Assembly: GCA_020831895.1 (NCBI GenBank)
Contig: JAFIFS010000007.1
Location: 62,001 to 126,000 of the forward strand
DNA from: Chromatiales bacterium
Lineage (GTDB): Bacteria; Pseudomonadota; Gammaproteobacteria; Steroidobacterales; GCA-2729495
Direction: 5' to 3'
DNA: 64,000 bases
Part shown: positions 15,047 through 22,568 of the stretch, piece by piece
Position numbering within the stretch: the first letter of the stretch is position 1
Layout: each line of letters begins with the position of its first letter
Notes under the pieces: model-generated
The model's input: only the letters and a program-made list of their open reading frames with translations
Database searches by the model: none
What the model was told of the DNA's origin: nothing
Made by a program: the position numbers and the translations under genes

Positions 15047-16429
15047 ATGTCGGTTCCGGGCGGCGGGCAACGTACTTCACTTCACGGATTCTGGTCGTCG
15101 CGGCTTGCCTTCATCCTGGCGGTGACGGGCTCGGCTGTCGGGCTCGGCAACATCTGGAAGTTCCCGTACATGACGGGCGAGTATGGGGGCAGCGCATTCG
15201 TGCTGGTCTACCTCGGCGCCGTACTGCTCGTCGGGCTTCCGATCATGATGTCCGAGATCCTGATCGGCCGGCGTGGGCGCCGCAACCCGGTCACGACCAT
15301 GCGGCTGCTGGGCCAGGAGGAGTCCGGCTCCTCGCAGTGGCAGTGGGTCGGTGCGCTGGGAATCATGGGCGGTTTCCTCATCCTGTCGTTCTACGGGGTG
15401 ATCGCCGGCTGGACAGTGGCTTACGTCTTCGAGGCGGCGCGCGGTGCGTTCGCCGGCGCCGGTGCGGCCGAGATCGACGCACGGTTCAGCGCACTCGAGG
15501 GCAGTGCGTTGCGCACAGGGTTCTGGCACACGCTGTTCATGCTGCTGACGATCCTGATCGTGGCCCGCGGCGTCGAGCGGGGGCTCGAGCAGGCGGTGCG
15601 GGTGATGGTGCCTGGTCTCCTGGTCATCATGGTCGTGCTGCTGGTCTATGCGGCGGGCACGGGCGCCTTCGGCCAGGCAGCGGAGTTCATGTTCCGCCCG
15701 GACTTCTCTGCGCTGGATGGCACCGTGATCCTGGCCGCGCTGGGCCAGGCCTTCTTCTCGCTCAGCATAGGCATGGCCTGCGTGATGGCCTATGGTGCCT
15801 ACCTGCCCCAGGATGCATCCATAGGTCGTACCTCTCTGGCCGTGGTTGCGGCCGACACCTCGATCGCCCTGCTGGCAGGGATGGTGATATTTCCCATCGT
15901 GTTCGCCAACGGCCTGGACCCCGCCGACGGCATCGGCCTGGTGTTCAAGACGCTGCCGATTGCCTTCGGCAGCATGGGCGGCGGCGTGCTCATCGGCATG
16001 CTGTTCTTCCTGCTGCTGAGCTTCGCCGCGCTGACCTCGGCGATCAGCCTGATGGAGCCGACCGTGGCCTGGGTGATGGAGAGTCGCGGTGTCAACCGTG
16101 GCGTTGCGGCGACGATCGTCGGCGTCCTGATCTGGCTGCTGGGCTTTGCCACCGTGTTCTCGTTCAACCTGCTGCAGGACTTCCGGTTCCTGCGCGGCAC
16201 GCTCTTCGCCAATATCGATTTCCTGACCAGCAACATCATGCTGCCGCTGGGCGGGCTGCTGGTCACCCTCTTCGCCGGCTGGTTCATGTCGTCCAATTCG
16301 ACTTCGGGCGAGCTTGACCCCCAGGCTGGCACCGGATACCAGCTGTGGCGCATCCTGGTGCGCTGGGTGACTCCGGCTGCGGTCATCATCGTGTTCCTGA
16401 ACAGCATCGGCCTTCTGGACCTGGCCTGA
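15047..16429 (+). CDS. Sodium-dependent transporter, neurotransmitter:sodium symporter (LeuT/SNF) family
   Basis: 460 aa with about 11-12 hydrophobic helices. TM1 contains GSAVGLGNIWKFPYMTGEYG (about 28-47), the conserved unwound sodium- and substrate-binding helix. GASIGMAC-type and FFLLLSFAALTSAISLMEP segments (TM6-8 region) also fit the family. It would import an amino acid or similar solute with Na+ across the inner membrane; substrate not deducible. It is inserted between smpB and ratA, and its stop overlaps the ratA start (TGATG), so the two are translationally coupled. ATG 15047 follows GAGAGGCAG. Confidence 0.92.
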   Translation: MSVPGGGQRTSLHGFWSSRLAFILAVTGSAVGLGNIWKFPYMTGEYGGSAFVLVYLGAVLLVGLPIMMSEILIGRRGRRNPVTTMRLLGQEESGSSQWQWVGALGIMGGFLILSFYGVIAGWTVAYVFEAARGAFAGAGAAEIDARFSALEGSALRTGFWHTLFMLLTILIVARGVERGLEQAVRVMVPGLLVIMVVLLVYAAGTGAFGQAAEFMFRPDFSALDGTVILAALGQAFFSLSIGMACVMAYGAYLPQDASIGRTSLAVVAADTSIALLAGMVIFPIVFANGLDPADGIGLVFKTLPIAFGSMGGGVLIGMLFFLLLSFAALTSAISLMEPTVAWVMESRGVNRGVAATIVGVLIWLLGFATVFSFNLLQDFRFLRGTLFANIDFLTSNIMLPLGGLLVTLFAGWFMSSNSTSGELDPQAGTGYQLWRILVRWVTPAAVIIVFLNSIGLLDLA

Positions 16430-16860
16430 TGCGCACGGTCACGCGCAGCGCGATCGTGCCCTATACACCGGCACAGATGTTCGAGCTGGTGGCCGATGTC
16501 GAGGCCTATCCCCGGTTCCTGCCCGGCTGCGTGGGCTCCTCGATACGCTCGCGCACGCCGGATGAGCTCGTGGCCACCTTGCAGCTTGCGCGTGGACCAC
16601 TCAGGACGGCATTCACTACCCGCAACGGGCTCGAGCCTCCGCGCCGCATGACACTGGAGCTGCTCGAGGGCCCTTTCCTGCTGCTCGAAGGCGCCTGGGA
16701 GTTCACGGCGCTGGGCGAGCAAGGCTCGCGCGCCGTGCTGTCACTGCGCTTCGAGTTTGACAGCGCGATGAAGGACCTGCTGCTGGGTCCGGTATTCGAG
16801 GCTACCTGCAACCAGCTCGTGGATGCATTCGTCGAGCGGGCGGCGGTCGTCTATGCCTGA
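16429..16860 (+). CDS. ratA: RatA/COQ10-like START-domain protein (ubiquinone-binding or ribosome-association factor)
   Basis: 143 aa from ATG 16429, overlapping the transporter stop by one base; an in-frame ATG at 16345 would read through the transporter gene and is not credible. The small START fold is recognised by VPYTPAQMFELVADVEAYP near the N-terminus, FLPGC, and the C-terminal FEATCNQLVDAFVERA. Its eukaryotic relative COQ10 binds ubiquinone. E. coli RatA was described as blocking 70S subunit association. Position between smpB and rnfH matches the conserved gammaproteobacterial order. Which biochemical role applies is unsettled. Confidence 0.9.
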   Translation: MRTVTRSAIVPYTPAQMFELVADVEAYPRFLPGCVGSSIRSRTPDELVATLQLARGPLRTAFTTRNGLEPPRRMTLELLEGPFLLLEGAWEFTALGEQGSRAVLSLRFEFDSAMKDLLLGPVFEATCNQLVDAFVERAAVVYA

Positions 16861-17170
16861 GTCGGCGTCTGGCACGATCACTGTCGAACTGGCCTGCGCG
16901 CTGCCGCGGCGTCAGTGGCTGCTGCTGCTGGAGCTGCCCCGCGGTACCCGTGCGCGCGGGGCGGTGCTGGGCAGCACCTTGCCTGGCGAGTGTCCCGAGA
17001 TCGACTTCGGGCGCTGTCCGCTCGGCATCTGGGGGGAGCCTGCCCCGGATGACCGCCTGCTGGAAACTGGCGACAGGGTAGAGGTCTATCGGCCGCTGCA
17101 GCGTGATCCCCGCGATGCGCGCCGTGAGCTGGCGGCTCGCGGACTGACCATGTCCGGGCGGGGAAGGTAG
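16853..17170 (+). CDS. rnfH: RnfH family protein (UPF0125, ubiquitin-like fold)
   Basis: 105 aa from ATG 16853, overlapping ratA by 8 bp; a longer reading from 16823 is less likely. The beta-grasp family pattern is visible: ITVELACALPRRQWLLLLEL, then IDFGRCPLGIWGEPAPDD, then LLETGDRVEVYRPLQRDPRD, the last being the best-conserved stretch of RnfH proteins. It ends with a basic tail (MSGRGR). The ratA-rnfH pair is conserved; the function remains poorly defined. Confidence 0.9.
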   Translation: MPESASGTITVELACALPRRQWLLLLELPRGTRARGAVLGSTLPGECPEIDFGRCPLGIWGEPAPDDRLLETGDRVEVYRPLQRDPRDARRELAARGLTMSGRGR

Positions 17171-17181
17171 GCGGGACGCCG

Positions 17182-17520
17182 CTACATCGGGCGGGTGACG
17201 GGCACGTCGCGCCTGATCTCGCTCACTCGATCACCCTCGAAGAACACGATGATCCAGCGCTGCTCCGGTACGCGGCTGCGGCCCTCCCTGAAGGAGAACA
17301 TGTAGTCCCAGCGGTCGGGATGGAAGGAGTCGCTGACGACGGGTGTTCCGAGCAGAAAGCGCACCTGGCTGCGCGTCATGCCGACCTGTACGGCATCGAT
17401 ACTGGCCTCGTCAAGCAGATTGCCCTGCTGGACATCCACCCGGTAGACGCAGGCGCCGGTCAGCAGGGCGGCCAGCAGGATCAGCAGGGCAGGAGACCTG
17501 AGTACGGGGCAACGCGACAT
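17182..17520 (-). CDS. bamE: Outer membrane assembly lipoprotein BamE (SmpA/OmlA)
   Basis: 112 aa from ATG 17520, where the signal peptide makes sense: MSRCPVLRS then a hydrophobic core and lipobox LTGAC (Cys near 25). Mature motifs typical of BamE are VQVGMTRSQVRFLLGTPVV and DRWDYMFSFREG. The protein is an accessory subunit of the BAM complex that inserts beta-barrel proteins into the outer membrane. It converges with rnfH and diverges from fur, an order shared with pseudomonads. A longer reading to 17682 would overlap fur and should be ignored. Confidence 0.96.
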   Translation of the reverse strand: MSRCPVLRSPALLILLAALLTGACVYRVDVQQGNLLDEASIDAVQVGMTRSQVRFLLGTPVVSDSFHPDRWDYMFSFREGRSRVPEQRWIIVFFEGDRVSEIRRDVPVTRPM

Positions 17521-17623
17521 CTGTGCTTCCACTCCGTGTCCGGCGCGTGGCGGGCGCCGCCGGGAAAAACGTGGCAGGATGATAGCCCAAGAGCTGCCAT
17601 GGTACACGGGCGAAGACACCGGC

Positions 17624-18031
17624 ATGGAACCTGGGGAACTGCACAAGGCCGGGCTCAAGGCCACCTCGGCGCGATTGCGCATCCTGGAAATCCTGCGCGA
17701 GGAGCAGGAGCATCACCTGAGTGCGGAAGACATCTACCGCCGGCTGCTCGATGCCGGTGACGAGGTGGGTCTCGCGACTGTCTATCGCGTGCTGACGCAG
17801 TTCGAGGCGGCCGGGCTGGTGGCGCGACACAACTTCGCCACAGGCCATTCCGTATTCGAGCTGGATTCCGGCTGCCACCATGACCATATGGTCTGCATGG
17901 AAACCGGCCAGGTGGTCGAGTTCCTCAGTGACGAGATCGAGCGCCTGCAGCGCGAGGTCGCCGCGGCCCATGGCTACGAGCTGGTCGATCACAGCCTGGT
18001 CCTTTACGTGAGACCCAGGAAGGACAGCTAG
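17624..18031 (+). CDS. fur: Ferric uptake regulator Fur
   Basis: 135 aa from ATG 17624 (MEPGELHKAGLKATSARLRI); an upstream in-frame ATG at 17579 adds 15 atypical residues. Winged-helix DNA-binding residues GLATVYRVLTQFEAAGLV and the metal site HHDHMVC are present. The second Cys of the E. coli CxxC zinc motif is missing (CMETG), as in Pseudomonas-type Fur, and there is no His-rich tail. With Fe2+ it represses iron-uptake genes. It is divergent from bamE and convergent with recN, with only 9 bp between the stops and no obvious terminator. Confidence 0.96.
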   Translation: MEPGELHKAGLKATSARLRILEILREEQEHHLSAEDIYRRLLDAGDEVGLATVYRVLTQFEAAGLVARHNFATGHSVFELDSGCHHDHMVCMETGQVVEFLSDEIERLQREVAAAHGYELVDHSLVLYVRPRKDS

Positions 18032-18040
18032 CCCGGGCGC

Positions 18041-19720
18041 TCAGGAACTCTTCCCGGGATCCGACAGCATCTCCTGCGCGTGGGCGCGCGTCTGGCGGGT
18101 GATCCTGACCCCGCCCAGCATCCGGGCGATCTCCTCGACCCGCTGCTCGCCGAGCAGGCGATCGACCTGCGTGCGCGTGCTGCCACGGCTCACATGCTTG
18201 CTGACGCGGAAGTGGGCGGTGGCCTGGCTCGCAACCTGCGGCAGGTGGGTCACGCACAGCACCTGCGCCGCCGCACTGAGTGCCCGCAGCTTCTGGCCGA
18301 CGATCTCGGCCACGGCGCCGCCGACGCCGGCATCCACCTCGTCGAACAGCAGCACGGGTATCCCGCGAGGTCCGCTCAGGCTGACCTGGATCGCAAGGTT
18401 CAGGCGCGAGAGCTCGCCACCCGAGGCAACGCGTGCCACCGGCCCCTCTGGCTGGCCCGGATTGGCTGACACGAGGAACTCGACCTGGTCGGCGCCCGTG
18501 GCCCCGATGCTCCCGTCCGGCCTCGGCGTGATCGCCACCCGGAAGCTGGCGCCACCCATGCCAAGCGCGGCGAGGTTGGAGGCCACAGCTTTCTCCAGGG
18601 CGCGGGCGGCACGCGTACGGCCCCGCGTCAGTTCCGCCGCCGCCTCGACGAGTGCCGAGCGCAGCTGCGCCACGCGCCGCTCCAGCACCTCGCTCTCGAC
18701 ACCGGAGTTCTCAAGCCGGTCCACGCGCTCGGCCAGCTGGACCTGGACCTGATCGAGCTGGTCAGGCTCGACCCGATGCTTGCGGGCCAGATCACGTAGC
18801 GCCGCCAGCCGTTCCTCGAGCTGTGTCTGGCGCTCCGGGTCGTGCTCCAGCTGTTGCAACCTGCTGCGCAGGCTGTTCACCGCTTCCTCGACCTGGATGC
18901 CTGCCTCGGCCAGCGAGGCCAGTGGCCCGTCCAGCTCGGGGTCATGGCGCCGGAGTTCCTCCAGTGTCCGTCGGGCCGCGCTGATGCTGTCCAGCGCCGC
19001 AACCTCATCCTGCTCGTAAAGCACGCGGATAGCCGAGTCGAGACCTTCGATCAGCTGCGCGGCATGACTGACAAGGTTGCGTTCCGCCTCGAGCCGCGAG
19101 GACTCACCCGGCTGAGGCGCCAGTGCAGTGAGCTCCTCCAGCTGGTGGCCGAGCAGCTCCAGCTGGGCGGCGCGGGCTTCGCCCTCGGCTCCGAGCGAGG
19201 CGAGCTCGCCTGCGGCAGCGTTCCAGTCCGCATGAGACGTGGCCGTTTTCTCCAGCAGCGGGCCCAGGGCGCCATGGCTGTCGAGTATTGCGCGCTGCGC
19301 GGAGCGTGAGCGCAGCGACTGATGATCCTGCTGCCCGCAGATATCCACGAGCCGTGAGCCCAGCTCGGCCAGCACCCGGAGCGGCACCGCATGACCATTC
19401 ACGTAGCCGCGCGAGCGGCCATCGGCATTGATGACACGCCGCAGCAGGCAGTCATCGCCTGAGTCGAGGTCGTGTTCGGCCAGCCACGCGCGTACCGCAG
19501 GCGCAGCCGCCAGCTCGAATCCAGCGGTGATCTCGGCCCGGTCCGTGCCGGCGCGCAGCGCCCCCGAATCGCCGCGTCCTCCGAGGCAGAGGTCCAGTGC
19601 ATCAAACAGGATCGACTTGCCTGCTCCCGTTTCACCGGTCAGCACCGTAAAGCCGTGGCTGAACTCGAGCTCGACCTCGTCGATCACGGCCAGGTTGCGG
19701 ACGTGCAGCTGCGTAAGCAC
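18041..19720 (-). CDS. recN: DNA repair protein RecN (SMC-like ATPase)
   Basis: 559 aa from GTG 19720, preceded by GAGAAGG; the longer frame to 19867 overlaps nadK and adds non-homologous residues. Walker A is GETGAGKSILFDALDLCLGG near the N-terminus. A central coiled coil follows, then the C-terminal ATPase half with RVASGGELSRLNLAIQ (signature) and VLLFDEVDAGVGG (Walker B). RecN acts early in double-strand break repair, tethering DNA ends. It lies 11 bp downstream of nadK, as in E. coli. Confidence 0.97.
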   Translation of the reverse strand: MLTQLHVRNLAVIDEVELEFSHGFTVLTGETGAGKSILFDALDLCLGGRGDSGALRAGTDRAEITAGFELAAAPAVRAWLAEHDLDSGDDCLLRRVINADGRSRGYVNGHAVPLRVLAELGSRLVDICGQQDHQSLRSRSAQRAILDSHGALGPLLEKTATSHADWNAAAGELASLGAEGEARAAQLELLGHQLEELTALAPQPGESSRLEAERNLVSHAAQLIEGLDSAIRVLYEQDEVAALDSISAARRTLEELRRHDPELDGPLASLAEAGIQVEEAVNSLRSRLQQLEHDPERQTQLEERLAALRDLARKHRVEPDQLDQVQVQLAERVDRLENSGVESEVLERRVAQLRSALVEAAAELTRGRTRAARALEKAVASNLAALGMGGASFRVAITPRPDGSIGATGADQVEFLVSANPGQPEGPVARVASGGELSRLNLAIQVSLSGPRGIPVLLFDEVDAGVGGAVAEIVGQKLRALSAAAQVLCVTHLPQVASQATAHFRVSKHVSRGSTRTQVDRLLGEQRVEEIARMLGGVRITRQTRAHAQEMLSDPGKSS

Positions 19721-19731
19721 GGAGCGCCTTC

Positions 19732-20655
19732 TCAACGCTCGGGGCTGTTGCGCCCGCCGCGTTCCCGCGGGTCGCCACCCCAGTGCAGCTTGCCACGCAG
19801 GATCTCGAAATAGTCGTATCCCGGCGGATGCAGCAGCGTGACCCGGTCCCCGGCCGTGGCCACGCAAAGCCGTTCCCCGGCCGTGAGTCGGCCGAGGATG
19901 TTGCCGTCACAGCTCACTGCGGCAGCATCCGGATAGCCGGCCGGCAGACGGACCTCGATCTGCCGGTGAGCCGCAATGACGAGCGGGCGGTCACTGAGCG
20001 TATGGGGGCAGATGGGCGTGAGGACGATGGCCTGCAGTCCGGGCTCTACGATGGGCCCCCCGCAGGAGAGCGCATAGGCAGTCGAGCCGGTGGGGCTGGC
20101 GATCACGAGGCCGTCGCCGGCGTGCGTGTTGACGTAGGTGCCGTCGACCCAGGTCTGGCAGTCGAACATACGGCCCGTTTCGTCGTGACGCTTGATGACG
20201 ATGTCGTTGAAGGCCAGCCCGCTCCGCTGCTCGTGGCCCCCCTCGAGGCGGGCCTCCAGCATCATCCGGTGCTCGGTCACGTAGTCTCCGGCGAGCACGC
20301 TGTCGAGCGAGTCGAGCATCTGCTCCGGGCTGATATCGGTCAGGAAGCCGAGGCGGCCGCGGTTGATCCCCAGCAGGGGTGTGTCGCTGCCTGCTGCCCG
20401 CCGCGCGGCATACAGCATGCTGCCGTCGCCTCCAACGGTCACCAGGAGTGTGCAGGCTGTGGCGAGCTCCGATTCGGGCAGGCGGTGTACCGGATCGGCC
20501 AGCTCCCCGGCCGGGAAGGTCTCGGGTACCATGACCTGACGGTCCCTGAGGTGCAGGTGGGACGCCAGCAGGCGTAACGAGCCGGCGACGCGCGGCTCCT
20601 GGTGGTTGCCCATCAGGCCCACCACCGGGAAACGTTTCGGGCTCGGACTGCTCAC
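19732..20655 (-). CDS. nadK: NAD kinase
   Basis: 307 aa, close to E. coli NadK (292). It phosphorylates NAD to NADP with ATP. The diagnostic GGDGS motif is at 75-79 (TLLVTVGGDGSMLYAARR), followed by LLGINRGRLGFLTDI, FNDIVIKRH and SPTGSTAYALSCGGP. Start is GTG 20655, with no strong ribosome site. It is transcribed with recN and diverges from hrcA across 129 bp. Confidence 0.97.
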   Translation of the reverse strand: MSSPSPKRFPVVGLMGNHQEPRVAGSLRLLASHLHLRDRQVMVPETFPAGELADPVHRLPESELATACTLLVTVGGDGSMLYAARRAAGSDTPLLGINRGRLGFLTDISPEQMLDSLDSVLAGDYVTEHRMMLEARLEGGHEQRSGLAFNDIVIKRHDETGRMFDCQTWVDGTYVNTHAGDGLVIASPTGSTAYALSCGGPIVEPGLQAIVLTPICPHTLSDRPLVIAAHRQIEVRLPAGYPDAAAVSCDGNILGRLTAGERLCVATAGDRVTLLHPPGYDYFEILRGKLHWGGDPRERGGRNSPER

Positions 20656-20784
20656 GGCGTAACGGGTTCCTGTCGCTGGAAAGGCATGCTGCCGGCAGTC
20701 CGCGATCTTGACACTGCTTCGCGGGCGTTGCTAGCGTTCGAGTGGTTTTCAACACCTTCACCTGGCGCGGAGCATCTTTCGGCC

Positions 20785-21843
20785 ATGAGCACGGAGAACA
20801 CGCCGCAAGTGCCGTCGGAACGGGCGAGGCACATTCTGCGGGTGCTGGTCGAACAGTACATCCGGGACGGCCAGCCGGTCGGCTCGCGCACACTGTCCCG
20901 TGCCCCCGGCCTCAGCCTCAGCCCGGCGACCATCCGCAACGTGATGGCTGATCTCGAGGAGATGGGGTACATCGCCTCACCGCACACCTCGGCGGGCCGC
21001 GTTCCCACGCCCAAGGGCTACCGGGTGTTCGTCGACACGCTGGTCAAGCTGCAGCCGGTATCCGGCCAGGAGCTGAAGCTGCTGCAGCAGCAGTTCGAGG
21101 AACAGGTGCTGGCCGACGGCAAGTCGCTGGCTGCCGTGGCCTCGTCGGCGCTCTCGGCGCTGACCAGCATGGCCGGTGTTGTCACGATTCCGCGCCCTGC
21201 GCATGTCCGCCTGCGCCAGATCGAGTTCATCGCGCTGTCCGAGCGACGGGTGCTGGCGATCCTGGTTGGCAGCGATGCAGAGGTGCAGAATCGGGTGCTG
21301 CACATGGAGCGTGACTACAGCAACGACGAGCTGCGCCGGGTGTCCAACCTGCTCAACGAGCGCTTCAGCGGCCTTTCGACGGACGAGATCCGCGCGGCGG
21401 TGCTGAAGGAGCTCAAGCAGACCCGGGAAAGCATGAACCAGCTGATGCTGGACAGCATCGCGATGGCCGGGCGGGCCCTCGATCGGGGGGAGTCACGCTC
21501 CGGTTACGTGATCTCCGGCGAGACCAAGCTGATGGATTTCGAGGAGCTCTCGGATATCGAGAAGCTTCGCGCGCTGTTCGAGGCGTTCAGCCAGCAGCGA
21601 GAGATCCTTCACCTGCTGGACCGCAGTGTCAGCGCTCAGGGGGTGCAGATCTTCATCGGGGAGGAGTCCGGCTACCGGATCCTCGATGACTGCAGCCTGG
21701 TTGCAGCGCCATACTCGGTCAACGACGAGATCGTCGGCGTGCTCGGCGTGATCGGGCCGACACGGATGGCCTATGAACGGGTGATCCCGATTGTCGACAT
21801 TACGGCCCGCCTGGTCGGCGCGGCCTTGAATTCCTCCCAGTAG
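20785..21843 (+). CDS. hrcA: Heat-inducible transcription repressor HrcA
   Basis: 352 aa from ATG 20785; a longer reading from 20602 runs into nadK. An N-terminal winged helix (QPVGSRTLSRAPGLSLSPAT, then IRNVMADLEEMGYI) and HTSAGRVPTPKGYRVFVD are signature HrcA segments. The C-terminal effector region contains GVIGPTRMAYERVIPIVD. HrcA represses chaperonin genes by binding CIRCE elements. I see no CIRCE repeat in front of hrcA, grpE, dnaK or dnaJ here, so its targets are probably elsewhere (for example groESL). TTGACA at 20708-20713 may be its -35. Confidence 0.96.
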   Translation: MSTENTPQVPSERARHILRVLVEQYIRDGQPVGSRTLSRAPGLSLSPATIRNVMADLEEMGYIASPHTSAGRVPTPKGYRVFVDTLVKLQPVSGQELKLLQQQFEEQVLADGKSLAAVASSALSALTSMAGVVTIPRPAHVRLRQIEFIALSERRVLAILVGSDAEVQNRVLHMERDYSNDELRRVSNLLNERFSGLSTDEIRAAVLKELKQTRESMNQLMLDSIAMAGRALDRGESRSGYVISGETKLMDFEELSDIEKLRALFEAFSQQREILHLLDRSVSAQGVQIFIGEESGYRILDDCSLVAAPYSVNDEIVGVLGVIGPTRMAYERVIPIVDITARLVGAALNSSQ

Positions 21844-21852
21844 TCCCCAAGA
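21825..21852 (+). promoter_or_regulatory. Candidate sigma-32 (heat-shock) promoter of grpE
   Basis: CTTGAAT (21825-21831), 13 bp, then CCCCAAGA (21845-21852). The -35 matches the RpoH consensus CTTGAAA at 6/7; the -10 matches CCCCATnT in its first five bases. It overlaps the hrcA stop codon. The same -35 and the same 13-bp spacer recur in front of dnaK. Confidence 0.6.
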
Positions 21853-21920
21853 CGGTATAGTGGCGCCCGGGTCCGCCCGGGGGCGCACCCTTCGTTTGCC
21901 GTGGGAGGTCCTGAAGATCG

Positions 21921-22490
21921 ATGTCTGAGCAATCCGGAGAGCCCGACCAGGAGGTTCCTGGCGGGCAGGCTGGGCCGCAGCCCGAGACAGGCGGGGATAC
22001 CGCCGAAGCGGAGGGTTCCGAGTCGCTGGAAGCAGCGCTGGCTGCCGCCGAGGCCCGGGCGGAGGAGCACTGGAACAAGTACCTGCGCTCGGTTGCCGAG
22101 CTTGACAACATGCGCAAGCGGCTGGCCCGCGAAGTGGACAGCGCGCGCCGGGCCGGAATCGAAAAGGCAGCGGCCGAGTTCCTGCCGGTGGCTGACAGCC
22201 TCGAGCTGGCTCTGGAGAGCGCTGCCGGCGTTGCAGACGAGGGGCTGCTGGAGGGCCAGCAGGCCACGCTCCGGCTGCTGCTGTCAGCCCTGCAGCGCCT
22301 TGAGATCGAACAGATCGATCCCTGCGGGGCGCCGTTCGACCCGCAGCTGCACGAGGCAATGAGCATGCAGCCGGCCGGAGAGGCCGTACCCGGCTCGGTT
22401 CTTGCTGTCCTGCAAAAAGGTTATCGCCTGGGCGAGCGTCTGCTGCGCCCTGCGCGGGTCGTCGTGGCTGGCGAGCCTGACACACACTGA
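21921..22490 (+). CDS. grpE: Nucleotide exchange factor GrpE
   Basis: 189 aa. An acidic low-complexity N-terminus is followed by a long helix (EEHWNKYLRSVAELDNMRKR) and the C-terminal beta domain containing IEQIDPCGAPFDPQLHEAMS and VLAVLQKGYRLGERLLRPARV, both hallmarks of GrpE. It releases ADP from DnaK. ATG 21921 follows GGGAGGTCC. It lies between hrcA and dnaK, with its own candidate sigma-32 promoter. Confidence 0.97.
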   Translation: MSEQSGEPDQEVPGGQAGPQPETGGDTAEAEGSESLEAALAAAEARAEEHWNKYLRSVAELDNMRKRLAREVDSARRAGIEKAAAEFLPVADSLELALESAAGVADEGLLEGQQATLRLLLSALQRLEIEQIDPCGAPFDPQLHEAMSMQPAGEAVPGSVLAVLQKGYRLGERLLRPARVVVAGEPDTH

Positions 22491-22502
22491 AGCGACCGAC
22501 CG

Positions 22503-22530
22503 CTTGAATTGCGCCCGGCAGCGCCCATTT
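22503..22530 (+). promoter_or_regulatory. Candidate sigma-32 (heat-shock) promoter of dnaK
   Basis: CTTGAAT (22503-22509), a 13-bp spacer, then GCCCATTT (22523-22530), matching the RpoH consensus CTTGAAA / CCCCATnT at 6/7 and all but one of the -10 positions. It ends 38 bp before the dnaK start. Confidence 0.75.
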
Positions 22531-22568
22531 AAGGGGTCAGGCTCAGTTATCACATCCTGGAGAAATTG

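Noticed and set aside
20656-20784. CIRCE element in front of hrcA
   Set aside because: I looked for TTAGCACTC with its inverted partner here and in the grpE, dnaK and dnaJ gaps, and found only partial resemblance (GTTGCTAGCG...CGAGTGG).
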